Source of the DNA: JAIBBD01 sp041390685
GTDB lineage: Bacteria; Chloroflexota; Dehalococcoidia; UBA2979
Assembly (NCBI GenBank): GCA_041390685.1
Contig: JAWKPL010000001.1
Span: forward strand, 868,001-932,000
Length of the DNA: 64,000 nucleotides
Reading direction: 5' to 3'
This document shows positions 41,515 to 49,737 of the stretch, piece after piece. The notes under the pieces are model-generated. The model did not search any database. It was not told the DNA's origin and saw nothing but the letters and a program-made list of their open reading frames with translations. The translations under genes and the position numbers were made by a program. Position 1 is the first letter of the stretch. Every line of letters starts with the position of its first letter.

Positions 41515-42453
41515 ATGGCAGCAGTAGACCGAAACAATCCGAAGCGCGCGAAGTCTTCCGACTCGCGTTACTCGCTCATGGACTTCATGCGCGAGTTTCC
41601 TGACGACGCCTCGTGCCTCGAATGGCTCTGGCGCAACCGATACTCGGAAGATGGTGAGCACGCGTACTGCCCGAAGTGCGAGCAGGTGCGCTCGTTCAAG
41701 CGTTACCAGACGACGCAGCAGCGCCAGTCGTGGACGTGCTGCGGGTGTGGGAACCACATCCACCCGACCGCCGGCACCATCTACCACAAGTCCTCTACGT
41801 CGCTGCACCTGTGGTTCTACGCGATGTACATGATGACCAGCACTCGATGCGGCATCTCCGCTAAGCAGATGGAGCGCGAGTTGGGCGTCAACTACAAGAC
41901 TGCCGCCCGGATGATGCGTCTCATCCGCTCCGAACTCATGTCCCAGGAAGATGACGACCCGCTGTCCGGCAAAGTCGAGGCGGACGAGACGTACATCGGC
42001 GGCACCCGGCGAGGCGATCCGGTTGGTCGCCCGCGCCCCGGCAAGACGCACAAGGTCGCCGTGTTCGGCATCGTCGAGCGTGGCGGGCGGGTGCGGGCCG
42101 TGACCGTGCCGAACGTCCGCAAGGCCACGCTGATGCCGCACATCGAGAAGCGCGTCCTGCCCCGCTCGACCGTGTTCACGGACGAGTTGAAGTCCTACGA
42201 CGGGCTGGACGGCAAGGGCTACACGCACCACCGCATCCGTCACTCTGAGGGTGTCTACGTGAGCGGAGACGTGTCCACGAACACCATCGAGGGCTTCTGG
42301 TCGCTCACGAAGAACGGCATCCGTGGCGTGTACCACTCCGTCTCGGCTAGGCATCTTCAGGGCTACCTGAACGAGTATGCGTGGCGCTATTCCCACCGGG
42401 GAGACGAGCGCGCTCAGTTCGAGACGCTACTCCTCCGGGCGGTCGGCAGTTGA
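41515..42453 (+). CDS. IS1595-family (ISXO2-like) transposase
   Basis: 312 residues. The N-terminal zinc ribbon has CPKCEQ and CCGCGNHIHPTAGTIYHKS. The DDE-type catalytic core has EADETYIGGTRRGD, VFTDELKSY and NTIEGFWSLTKNGIRGVYH. GISAKQMERELGVNYKTAARM is the HTH-like segment before the core. The gene appears intact. It differs strongly in sequence from the second transposase in this element, so the two IS copies arrived separately. Confidence 0.93.
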   Translation: MAAVDRNNPKRAKSSDSRYSLMDFMREFPDDASCLEWLWRNRYSEDGEHAYCPKCEQVRSFKRYQTTQQRQSWTCCGCGNHIHPTAGTIYHKSSTSLHLWFYAMYMMTSTRCGISAKQMERELGVNYKTAARMMRLIRSELMSQEDDDPLSGKVEADETYIGGTRRGDPVGRPRPGKTHKVAVFGIVERGGRVRAVTVPNVRKATLMPHIEKRVLPRSTVFTDELKSYDGLDGKGYTHHRIRHSEGVYVSGDVSTNTIEGFWSLTKNGIRGVYHSVSARHLQGYLNEYAWRYSHRGDERAQFETLLLRAVGS

Positions 42454-42567
42454 GCGCGGCGGCTTCTTCGCCGTCTTCAGCAGGTTCTTTAGGAAGTCGC
42501 TGCGCTTCGGGATCGGTATCTCCTCGCCCGCTGGCGTCCGCTGCGTCGGTTCCTTCTCGTTGCTCAT
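42427..42567 (-). CDS. Small IS-associated protein (46 residues)
   Basis: Minus-strand frame from ATG 42567 to TAG 42427, reading MSNEKEPTQRTPAGEEIPIP then KRSDFLKNLLKTAKKP. A short protein with a 'TPxGxxIPIPxRxDFxxxL' core is often found next to ISXO2-type transposase genes, which is the main support. It overlaps the transposase stop by 27 nt on the other strand and diverges from the passenger gene by 16 nt. No ribosome binding site is evident. Confidence 0.45.
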   Translation of the reverse strand: MSNEKEPTQRTPAGEEIPIPKRSDFLKNLLKTAKKPPRSTADRPEE

Positions 42568-42583
42568 GATCTGATGGTACCTC

Positions 42584-43414
42584 ATGGCTCATAAACGTCA
42601 GGCTGATTGGTGGGTCAAGGTCAAGCGGGCGCAACGACACATGGTAGAGATCAGGCGCTGTGTCCGCGCCTACTCTGAACGTCACCCATATGAGGCCGTC
42701 CGCATCAGATACTCGAAGTCGGAAGGCGACAAATGGGGATTCAGCCTTAGGATTACCGAAGACCCTGAACCAGAACTCTCCGCTATGGTCGGTGACTTCG
42801 TACACAATCTCCGGAGCGCACTGGATGTCGCCGTTGTTGGTCACTCCCGCCCTAGCGCTCGGCGGCGAAGCGCCAGTTTCCCGATCGCCACAGAGGACCT
42901 CTGGGAACGGGACGCTTTCCGGCGCTATGTGATACGAGACTCCGAACGGAGGAAAAGTTTCAATCGCGCGATCGCTGGGCTGAATCCCACGGCGAAGGCA
43001 GTGATCAAGCAAATCCAGCCGTACCACGGCGACATTCCGAGGCACGACATTATGGGCATCCTCGCTCGCCTCGATACCGCCGACAAACACAAGCGGCTGC
43101 TGACAGTCGGCAGCGGACTCATTAGCCCAGTCACTACGATGACCGCCCGAGGAGAAACTGCTGAGTACGCCGTCCCGATTGGGCGCAATCAATTTCTGAA
43201 AGACGGCGCACCACTCTTCGTGGCGACCTGGAATGTCAACCCGCCGCTGCACGAGTCCGAAGTGCAAGTGAAGACGCGCGGCACCGTCGAGGTACATGTC
43301 AAGGTTGCTCGGAGCGACAACCAACCCGCCGAGGAATTCCATCTCCTCAGAACGATGTCCCAAGGCATCAGGAACGTCCGAGCGTTCTTGATGATGATTG
43401 AGCAAGTCGGGTAA
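42584..43414 (+). CDS. IS passenger protein with 'HNLRSALD' motif, function unknown
   Basis: 276 residues, lower GC3 than the host genes. It has the segment MVGDFVHNLRSALDVAVVGH at ~67-86, a motif found in a widespread group of uncharacterised proteins. HDIMGILARLDTADKHKRLL is another conserved-looking stretch. The C-terminal half is predicted beta-rich. It lies wholly inside the IS, between the transposase and the right terminal repeat, so it is cargo. No catalytic residues can be named. Confidence 0.6.
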   Translation: MAHKRQADWWVKVKRAQRHMVEIRRCVRAYSERHPYEAVRIRYSKSEGDKWGFSLRITEDPEPELSAMVGDFVHNLRSALDVAVVGHSRPSARRRSASFPIATEDLWERDAFRRYVIRDSERRKSFNRAIAGLNPTAKAVIKQIQPYHGDIPRHDIMGILARLDTADKHKRLLTVGSGLISPVTTMTARGETAEYAVPIGRNQFLKDGAPLFVATWNVNPPLHESEVQVKTRGTVEVHVKVARSDNQPAEEFHLLRTMSQGIRNVRAFLMMIEQVG

Positions 43415-43464
43415 CACTGCGTTCGCATCGCGTTCGCCATTATACAGTCGCTGGCCAATTACCA

Positions 43465-44628
43465 CTCGAGTCGGCCATTCGCACACTGGTAACCCAGTGG
43501 GCGGATAGGCTGGCGCTCACGAGCGATGATCCTGCCAAGCAGGAGCTTCTGGAGCTGTTCGAGAGGGCCTACAACGACCTCGTGACGACATCACCGGCGG
43601 CCCCACCTTGGGAGTCGGTCAGACAAGTCTTGCGCGATGAGGTGATCGGGACTGAGACGTGGATGGTCAACAGCCTTCCGGCCGGCCGAGATCCTGTTGG
43701 CACGCCATTCCGACTGCCGAACAACATCCTCATCGGCGGGAATATGCTGGGCCGCGGGGTAACAGTCGAGGGCCTCGCTGTGACCTACATCACGAGACGG
43801 GCGACCAGGGATACCAACGCCGATACGATGGAGCAGCGCGCGCGCTGGTTCGGATATAAAGAGGGCTACCTTGATGTATGCCGCATCTATCTGACGAGCC
43901 AACTCCGTGACGACTATACGCAGCTCCTGCAGCACGAGGATGACTTCTGGGACGCGCTTGACCGGACTCACCGTCAGGGACTGTCTGTCCGGGACTGGCC
44001 GCGGTTACTGCGGCTGAATGTGGCGACTGGAGTTCGTCCGACACGCACGAACGTGGCGAGCTTCAGGCAATTCCGGCCGGAGGGATGGTACGTTCAGAAT
44101 CGCCTCGTTGAAGAGGAATCGCGAGCCAGTAGCAACGTCGGCGTGGCCCGAGGTTTCTTTGAGCGACGGCCCACCGAGGCGCGCACCTTCGGGAACGTCA
44201 CGCATCTTGTCCTCGAGCGGTGTCCAACGGAGGAGTTGATATCCGATCTGCTGGCACGTGTAGATACCGTCGGCACGGACTGGGAGAGCACCTACGTCGT
44301 CGAGTACCTTGCACGGCTCGTCGTCGGCGGACGCCTGCCGTCGCTCGACGTGCTCCTCATGGTGGAAGGACGAGCGCGCGAGCGTGCGAAGTCCGGCGGA
44401 CGAGTCAATCCGATGCAAGGTCGTTCACCAGGACGAGCACCGGCCGATCCGCAATATTACCCCGGCGATGACAACCTGCACGGCGGGGCCCCACAGCTCC
44501 AAGTGCACATCATCCAAATGCGCGGCGGGGAGGTGACTCAGGAAGTCACCACAACTGCGTTCGCGCTGTATATCCCGCAGAATGACACGCGCTTCGACCT
44601 TCGGTATGTCGTTCGCGATCCCCAATGA
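43465..44628 (+). pseudogene. Z1-domain protein, 5' end removed by insertion sequence
   Basis: The frame is open from the right border of the IS (43465) through 388 codons, with no start near the border; an ATG-like start first appears far inside, so the N-terminal helicase part is gone. The remaining segment has the Z1 signature NNILIGGNMLGRGVTVEGL, ITRRATRDTNADTMEQRARWF and DVCRIYL. Z1 proteins are linked to superfamily II helicases and to MutL/MORC-ATPase defence loci. The 3' end overlaps the next gene by 4 nt. Probably inactive. Confidence 0.8.
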
Positions 44629-45608
44629 CCATTCTCGATGTCTTTAGGAGACTTGCGACTCAGCCATCCGGGCACGAGTTCACTGTCGAGGCGCTCCCTG
44701 GATCATCTGGGACGATACTCGGCGTCGATTCTGTGGGCCGGCCAGTGCTGTTCGTCGAGAGCGATCGACGTTCGTACGAGCCAGCATTGCGCACGGGGCA
44801 TATCTCGCTGCGCCTCCATCAGCGGTTTCAAATGGCGGGCGTCGGTATCCCACCGACGACAGCGATGTTCCATGCGCTTCAGTGTGAAACCAGCGATCAA
44901 GATGACATCAACACGTTCCTGCTTCTCGTCGATGCCTTCATTCGTGAGCACACCGATCGCCAGCCGACGGGCGAATCGCTTTCAATGTTCTTCCGTTCCA
45001 TGGTTCGTTTGTTCTCAACGGATCGCGCTCGGGATCTAGATGCAGAGCGACAAGGCTTGTGGGGCGAGCTATTCGTAATGAACCAAGTCCGTGGGGTCGA
45101 GTTCCGGGCGCCGTTCTGGCACAGCGACCCTAAGCGAAGGTTCGACTTCTCGTCAGCGCGGAGACGGGTGGAGGTGAAGACGACCGTTGGGGCGGAGCGG
45201 ATCCACCACTTCGCCCATGGCCAGCTCTTCGCCCCACCAGACCTTGACATCATGATTGCGTCGCTCCTCCTCCTGGTGGACGACGTGGGGCTTTCGCTTC
45301 GGCAGCTCATCGACCAGTCGTCGGTGGCGCTGAGGAGCCCGGCAGATCTGCTGAAGCTCGAGCGGGCGGTTCGGCTGGCTGGCATGGAGTCCCTGGACGA
45401 GCGAGGTCCCGCTTTCGATCTCGACCACGCGGAGCGCTCGCTAACCTGGTATCGCGCCGGCGACGCCCCGCACTTCCGCGTGCCGGAGCCGGCTGGAGTC
45501 TCAGATACTCGCTACCGCGTTGATCTCTCCGGCGCATCGGCGGTCGGAGACAGCGAACTTGACGAGTGGCTCAACGGCTGGCCATCCGGGCAGACAACTA
45601 CCGGCTAG
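44625..45608 (+). CDS. DUF4420 PD-(D/E)XK-type protein of a Z1 defence locus
   Basis: 327 residues. The nuclease-like core reads LWGELFVMNQV (Glu), RRFDFSSARRRVEVKTTV (Asp, E-x-K), at ~145-185. This is the DUF4420 arrangement, a putative PD-(D/E)XK fold. It overlaps the Z1 gene by 4 nt. In known loci it accompanies Z1, a GHKL/MutL-like ATPase and often a methyltransferase or AIPR protein; those partners are absent here. The gene is intact, but its partner is not. Confidence 0.82.
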   Translation: MTILDVFRRLATQPSGHEFTVEALPGSSGTILGVDSVGRPVLFVESDRRSYEPALRTGHISLRLHQRFQMAGVGIPPTTAMFHALQCETSDQDDINTFLLLVDAFIREHTDRQPTGESLSMFFRSMVRLFSTDRARDLDAERQGLWGELFVMNQVRGVEFRAPFWHSDPKRRFDFSSARRRVEVKTTVGAERIHHFAHGQLFAPPDLDIMIASLLLLVDDVGLSLRQLIDQSSVALRSPADLLKLERAVRLAGMESLDERGPAFDLDHAERSLTWYRAGDAPHFRVPEPAGVSDTRYRVDLSGASAVGDSELDEWLNGWPSGQTTTG

Positions 45609-46090
45609 CCGGCAGGAATCTCCCGCTCGCTGCCACGTTGACCGGTCTCGGATATGCGGTGGCGGATCCGCGCTGCCGCATCTGTGGGGGGCTCATGCTC
45701 CCAGACTCGGAACACCGTCCAACCGGCCGCCTGCAACGCCGCATCGATCCTTCGATCTCGTTGGACGTTTCGCTCGAGCTTCGGTTTCCAGTACTCCGTG
45801 TTGACACGCGGTACATTCGAGTGCTTCGGACACTGATGCCAAAAGCAGCCGTCAACGAGCACGACTAACTGCTGGCGTGGAAAGACGATGTCGCCTTCGA
45901 AGCTCGGGAGATCAGGCAGCACGATGCGGTAGTGCTTCCGGAAGCGCAGGCCGAGTGCATGTAGGACGGAGCGCAACTGGACTTCCGGCCGCGTGTTCTT
46001 CTTCCGGTTGCCCTTCATCACGCGCGAGGCCGCGTCTGACGTGGGTTGAGGGTATGGGAGCCGGTCTGGAAGCACGGGCTTTCTGCTCAA
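45605..46090 (-). CDS. vsr: Vsr-type very-short-patch-repair endonuclease
   Basis: 161 residues with MKGNRKKNTRPEVQLRSVL, GDIVFPRQQLVVLVDGCFWH, CPKHSNVP and a late WTVFRVWEHE, all Vsr hallmarks. Vsr nicks at T:G mismatches that arise from deaminated 5-methylcytosine and normally accompanies a cytosine methyltransferase; none is present in this window. It converges with DUF4420 so that the two stop codons interlock in CTAG (45605-45608). Confidence 0.92.
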   Translation of the reverse strand: MSRKPVLPDRLPYPQPTSDAASRVMKGNRKKNTRPEVQLRSVLHALGLRFRKHYRIVLPDLPSFEGDIVFPRQQLVVLVDGCFWHQCPKHSNVPRVNTEYWKPKLERNVQRDRRIDAALQAAGWTVFRVWEHEPPTDAAARIRHRISETGQRGSEREIPAG

Positions 46091-46099
46091 CGCAGCCGA

Positions 46100-46291
46100 T
46101 CACCCATAAGGGCCTCCGGTGGAGCGGAGGATTGTCGTTGCTCGATGCGAGGGATCCCCATCCTCGACCTCTGCCCAGAGCTCATTGAGGCTCCGGTAGA
46201 CGCTGATCGTCTCTTCGCCGATCGCGATGGTCAGACCGTCACGAAGCTCGACAATGTCAAGCATTACATCGCCGCCGGAGTTCCAAGTGTG
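46100..46291 (-). pseudogene. 3' part of a 76-residue gene interrupted by IS copy 2
   Basis: Minus-strand reading NSGGDVMLDIVELRDGLTIA then IGEETISVYRSLNELWAEVE and a stop at 46100-46102, 9 nt before the vsr start. The frame continues across the 8-bp target duplication (46284-46291) into the matching 5' part at 49205-49251. Rejoined, the gene encodes 76 residues with a good ribosome binding site. Family not recognised. Confidence 0.65.
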
Positions 46292-46353
46292 GGTGATAAC
46301 CGACTTGACTAATCACATGGGCTCGTCTAGTATGACAGCTAGAGGAGAAACCC

Positions 46354-47316
46354 ATGGCCCCCAAGACACTTCAAGAGGCGATCATCTACTTCTCGGACGA
46401 GGACAGGTGCCGGGAGTTTCTCGCTAACATCCGCTGGCCCGACGGTGTGGCGTGTCCCCGCTGCGGTTCGCTCGGCGTGTCGTGGCTCGAAAAGCAGAAG
46501 CGCTGGCAGTGCCGCAGCCGCCATACGACGCGGCAGTTCTCCATCAAGACAGGCTCCATCTTTGAGGACAGCCCGATCCCGCTGACGAAGTGGCTCCCCG
46601 CGATCTGGTTGATCGCCAGCGCGAAGAACGGCATCAGCTCCCACGAGTTGGCCCGCAGCCTCGACCTGGATCAGAAGTCCGCGTGGTTCGTGCTGCACCG
46701 CGCAAGGCTCGCCATGCAGGAGGGCGGGTTCGAACCCTTTCGGGGTGAGGTCGAAGTCGACGAAACCTTCATCGGCGGTAAGGCCCGGAACATGCACTTT
46801 TGGCAGCGTCAGGAGCGGATCAAGGGCAAGCGCGGCGGCGCGGGCAAGGCCGCTGTGATGGGCGTCTTGGAGCGCCACGGGCCGGACGGTCACAGTCGCA
46901 TCAAGACGGAGGTGGTGAGGAACACGCGCCGCTCATCACTCGGCCCGGTTGTCTCGGAGACGGTCGCCCCCGGTTCGACCGTCTACAGCGACGGCAAGCT
47001 GTCATACAACAGGCTCAGCGACCACTTCGTGCACGAAGCAGTCAACCACGACGCCGAGGAGTATGTCAGGAACGCGATCCACACCAACGGGGCGGAGAAC
47101 TACTGGAGCCTCTTGAAGCGAACCATAAGCGGAACTTATGTGTCGGTTGAACCGTATCACCTTTTCCGATACCTTGATGAGCAGGCGTACCGGTTCAACC
47201 ATCGGCGCGCAACCGACTATGAGCGCTTCGTCGGCGTCCTCGCCAACGTCAGTGGTAGGCGGCTGCGATACGATCAGTTGACCGGGAAAGCCGAAGCAGC
47301 ATCATCGGCATCCTGA
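46354..47316 (+). CDS. IS1595-family transposase (copy 2)
   Basis: 320 residues. The N-terminal zinc ribbon has CPRCGSLGVSWLEKQ and CRSRHTTRQFSIKTGSIF. The catalytic part has EVDETFIGGKARN, TVYSDGKLSYNRL and NGAENYWSLLKRTISGTYV, the ISXO2/IS1595 DDE-type core. It ends with HLFRYLDEQAYRFNHR. Intact. Confidence 0.94.
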   Translation: MAPKTLQEAIIYFSDEDRCREFLANIRWPDGVACPRCGSLGVSWLEKQKRWQCRSRHTTRQFSIKTGSIFEDSPIPLTKWLPAIWLIASAKNGISSHELARSLDLDQKSAWFVLHRARLAMQEGGFEPFRGEVEVDETFIGGKARNMHFWQRQERIKGKRGGAGKAAVMGVLERHGPDGHSRIKTEVVRNTRRSSLGPVVSETVAPGSTVYSDGKLSYNRLSDHFVHEAVNHDAEEYVRNAIHTNGAENYWSLLKRTISGTYVSVEPYHLFRYLDEQAYRFNHRRATDYERFVGVLANVSGRRLRYDQLTGKAEAASSAS

Positions 47317-47353
47317 TTCCCGGCCCCACGGCGGGGACGCAGGAAGGAAGCCA

Positions 47354-47530
47354 ATGACTCCACCGAGGCCACGGAAGAACCCGCAGGACCTCGATGCCGT
47401 CGAGCTAATCCCCGAGGACGAGTTCGCGGACGCGATGAAGGCCATCTTCCGGGCGCCAAGAGCGAAGGTGCTGGAACAGGTGGAGGAGCTGCGTAAGCGT
47501 GAGCGTAACGATGATGCTCACGTATCATGA
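47354..47530 (+). CDS. Small IS-associated protein (58 residues)
   Basis: ATG at 47354 with AGGAAGGAAG upstream, stop TGA at 47528. It reads MTPPRPRKNPQDLDAVELIP and then a helical charged part AKVLEQVEELRKRERNDDA. Short proteins of this kind often follow IS1595-type transposase genes. A hairpin terminator lies 10 nt after the stop. Function unknown. Confidence 0.6.
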   Translation: MTPPRPRKNPQDLDAVELIPEDEFADAMKAIFRAPRAKVLEQVEELRKRERNDDAHVS

Positions 47531-47539
47531 GGAAAAGGC

Positions 47540-47561
47540 GAGGCCCCCTTGCGGGGGCCTC
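47540..47561 (+). terminator. Hairpin after transposase operon of IS copy 2
   Basis: GAGGCCCCC-TTGC-GGGGGCCTC, a perfect 9-bp stem with 4-nt loop, right after the small gene at 47354-47530. It resembles phage-type GC-rich terminators and may also serve the minus-strand gene that ends at 47648. Confidence 0.6.
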
Positions 47562-47647
47562 TCGTGGCCGAGAGATCACTCTCGGGCCGCGTACCACGTA
47601 GCGAAGTTCCTTCGCATGGTGGAGCCTCTCTAGGCGGTGGGGGTTCC

Positions 47648-48160
47648 CTAGCCTTGGCCCCCCGTCAAAGTGAGCCCAGACTCTCCGGACTCCCCACCGC
47701 CGCCGATAACAGACTCCTCGGAGTCTGGTGTCGGGTCTGATTCCCCCGCGTCCCCGCCGATCCACTCCCAGACGTTGTTCCCGCGGTTTCTTACGAGGCC
47801 TTGCTCCTGCATCCGGATGAGCGTCGTGGTATTCGCCTGTACCGGGTTCTTTGCGGTTTGGTGGATCAACCCCTCGACCCATTCGGTGATCTGCTTGACG
47901 TGATGCCCTCCAGGGTGTTCCCGCAGCACCCGAGCGATGAACGGGCGCGTATTCGTCTTGCCGCGAATAGTCGTGGGAATCCCTGTGGCAGTCGCCTCCC
48001 TCTCCACTTCCGGGCCAATGAGGGGTCCGAGCACCGCCTCCAGCGCCGCGATGGCGTTGTCCGTCCGCTCCATGTCCCTTGTCAGCCGATCCAGATCAGC
48101 GCGCAGTTTGCGTCGCTGTTCGAGGAGAAGCGTCCTCGCCTCCCTGATCGCGTCCGTTGC
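47648..48160 (-). CDS. IS passenger: coiled-coil plus winged-helix protein
   Basis: 170 residues from ATG 48160 (GAGGGAG 8 nt upstream; third-position GC drops upstream of it, supporting this start, although the frame stays open to 48340). The N-terminal ~55 residues are a charged coiled coil (ARTLLLEQRRKLRADLDRLT). Residues ~85-145 look like a winged helix (RPFIARVLREHPGGHHVKQI, MQEQGLVRNRGNNVWEW). The tail is acidic and Gly-rich. Possibly a DNA-binding regulator; no family was assigned. Confidence 0.55.
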   Translation of the reverse strand, partial: ATDAIREARTLLLEQRRKLRADLDRLTRDMERTDNAIAALEAVLGPLIGPEVEREATATGIPTTIRGKTNTRPFIARVLREHPGGHHVKQITEWVEGLIHQTAKNPVQANTTTLIRMQEQGLVRNRGNNVWEWIGGDAGESDPTPDSEESVIGGGGESGESGLTLTGGQG

Positions 48161-48412
48161 CATCGCGTGCACTCCCTCGTATCCGACTAGAACAGCATGA
48201 CGATACGCTTCTAGTCCGTCAACCAGATCCGGATTATAGAACAAATGCTCCCATTCGCGCTCGGCCACTGGTTGTTGCGGGGGCCGGATAGGAGTACCAT
48301 CAGAGCCACTTCTCCCCAGCCTGCATGGCAGGCGCGGCATGATTGCGATGCAGCGTCAGCCTCAGTTCATTGCGACTGGTGGCCCCAGAGCGGGTGGACG
48401 GAGTGTGGGTAA

Positions 48413-49177
48413 GTGCCAGAGTCACTTGACAACCCGAATGGTTCGCCCCAAGATGAGGACACATCCCTGAGTGCTTCGACGCTCAGGTCCGAGGCTCCCG
48501 AGAGGGAGCCTCTTGCGTCCCCCGCCCTCCGCATCAACGTTTACATCGATGGGTTCAACCTGTACTTCGGCTGCCTCGCCGGAACCCCGTACCGGTGGCT
48601 GAACATCGCCGCTCTGGTCGATTCGCTCCTCGCCCCGGTATTCCCCCTGTACACCGTCAGTCACATCCGGTACTTCACGGCCCCGGTTGAGAACCGCCCG
48701 AACAATCCGTACGCGAGGGAGCGACAGGAGGTGTACTTCCGCGCCCTCCGCACACTGCCTCGGCTGTCACTGCACTTCGGCAAGTTCAAGACCAACACGC
48801 GGAGCTATATGCTGGCTGACGGTACAGGGTTTGCTGAAGTGGTTCGGAGCGAGGAGAAGGGCTCAGACGTCAATCTCGCGTCGTATCTCCTGATCGACGC
48901 GATAGACGGTTGCTACGACGTGGCGGTCGTCATCTCGAATGACACGGACTTGGTTCTCCCCATCCAGCTCGCGCGGGATCGCTTCGGTGTCGCCGTCGGC
49001 GTGGCCGCCCCCATCTATTTCCGCAATCGCTATCCCATGGTCGATTTGGAGGAGGTGGCGGATTTCAAGATACACATCACTCGAGCCCACAAAGCCGCCC
49101 TGAGGGCAGCGCAGTTCCCAGAGCAGATCGATCTAGGCGACGGATCGAAGATCTATCGTCCCCCTAGCTGGGCCTGA
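48413..49177 (+). CDS. NYN-domain (LabA/DUF88-like) nuclease, IS passenger
   Basis: 254 residues as read from GTG 48413. The NYN/PIN-like core begins INVYIDGFNLYFG (first Asp) and has EEKGSDVNLASYLLIDAI and VAVVISNDTDLVLPI (acidic metal ligands D-x-N, N-D-T-D). NYN proteins are metal-dependent RNases. A perfect hairpin GAGGCTCCC-GAGA-GGGAGCCTC (48491-48512) lies within the first codons; the alternative TTG start at 48513, right after it, would give a protein starting at the conserved core. The stop is 2 nt inside the right terminal repeat region. Confidence 0.8.
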   Translation: MPESLDNPNGSPQDEDTSLSASTLRSEAPEREPLASPALRINVYIDGFNLYFGCLAGTPYRWLNIAALVDSLLAPVFPLYTVSHIRYFTAPVENRPNNPYARERQEVYFRALRTLPRLSLHFGKFKTNTRSYMLADGTGFAEVVRSEEKGSDVNLASYLLIDAIDGCYDVAVVISNDTDLVLPIQLARDRFGVAVGVAAPIYFRNRYPMVDLEEVADFKIHITRAHKAALRAAQFPEQIDLGDGSKIYRPPSWA

Positions 49178-49204
49178 CCGTGATTAGTCATGTCGGTTAT
49201 CCCC

Positions 49205-49251
49205 CAAGTGTGCATATCCAGGACATGGCTCAACCCCACGGCTGTGTTCAT
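49205..49251 (-). pseudogene. 5' part of the 76-residue gene interrupted by IS copy 2
   Basis: ATG at 49251 with GAGGAG 7 nt upstream, reading MNTAVGLSHVLDMHTW, then entering the target duplication CAAGTGTG. Joining it to 46100-46283 restores one continuous frame. It was originally the gene directly upstream of vsr. Confidence 0.65.
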
Positions 49252-49737
49252 GGACGTGCTCCTCGAGTTCCGCTCCGATTCGTCGAGCGCTCTACAGCCC
49301 TACCTGTACTTCATACCACCAGACGAGCTAGCCGCGGCGGTTCTCCCAGCTGGTCGAACTCCGACGGCCTCGAGTCCGGTGAAGTGTCGTCCCGTGCCGC
49401 TGGGCCGTGGTTTGGTGGCACAGCACGATGCTCACGAGCACGAGCTCGCGCCAGTCACGGCGATGCAACTCTTGAACCGCGGCGCGACTCCAGCGCCGGT
49501 GGCAAGGTAATGCCGCCTCTGGAAGTCGAGTGTCGGCTAACTCGATTGGGCGCGGAATGGGATACTTCCGTCGCCAGCACGGAAGGCGGTTGATCGCGGT
49601 TCGCAACTGACAAGCTGATCTCCCAGCAGGATCCGCTCGACCGGCTTCCGCCGGAGCGGAGCGGCGCTCATATGGCTATGGTCGCAGCGACGTGCTGACC
49701 GCGAACGGGACCAAGATTTCGTCGGCTCCGAACGGTG
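49252..49737. other. Right end of the integrated element, no gene seen
   Basis: About 490 bp between the interrupted 76-residue gene and attR. Short open frames on both strands lack family features and codon bias. It should hold the promoter for the minus-strand small gene/vsr pair. On the minus strand, the recombinase frame would continue from attR through about 22 codons here if the element were circular. Confidence 0.5.

Larger units (their letters stand above)
41410..43463 (+). mobile_element. IS1595-family insertion sequence with passenger gene (copy 1)
   Basis: The outer ~24 nt at 41410-41433 (starting GGTAAGTGGCCA and ending GACTGTATAA) match the reverse complement of 43440-43463 with 3 mismatches. 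It carries an ISXO2-type transposase, a small minus-strand frame and a 276-residue passenger. The 8 bp flanking each end differ, so no target duplication is visible. The flanking genes are unrelated truncated pieces, which points to a deletion or rearrangement after insertion. Confidence 0.8.
46292..49204 (+). mobile_element. IS1595-family element with three cargo genes (copy 2), intact target duplication
   Basis: Terminal inverted repeats of 25 nt at 46292-46316 and 49180-49204 match at 23 of 25 positions (inner part ATAACCGAC, TGACTAATCAC). The 8-bp direct repeat CAAGTGTG lies at 46284-46291 and 49205-49212. Inside are a transposase, a 58-residue small protein, a winged-helix protein (minus strand) and a NYN-domain nuclease-like protein. 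At 2.9 kb it is much longer than a minimal IS of the family. Confidence 0.92.

Noticed and set aside
41402..43471. 8-bp target duplication around the first IS
   Set aside because: The flanking 8-mers (ATCAGCAT and ACTCGAGT) are not repeats; shifting the borders by one base does not help.
49328..49606. 92-codon minus-strand frame at the right end of the element
   Set aside because: Poor codon bias, no ribosome binding site and no recognisable sequence.
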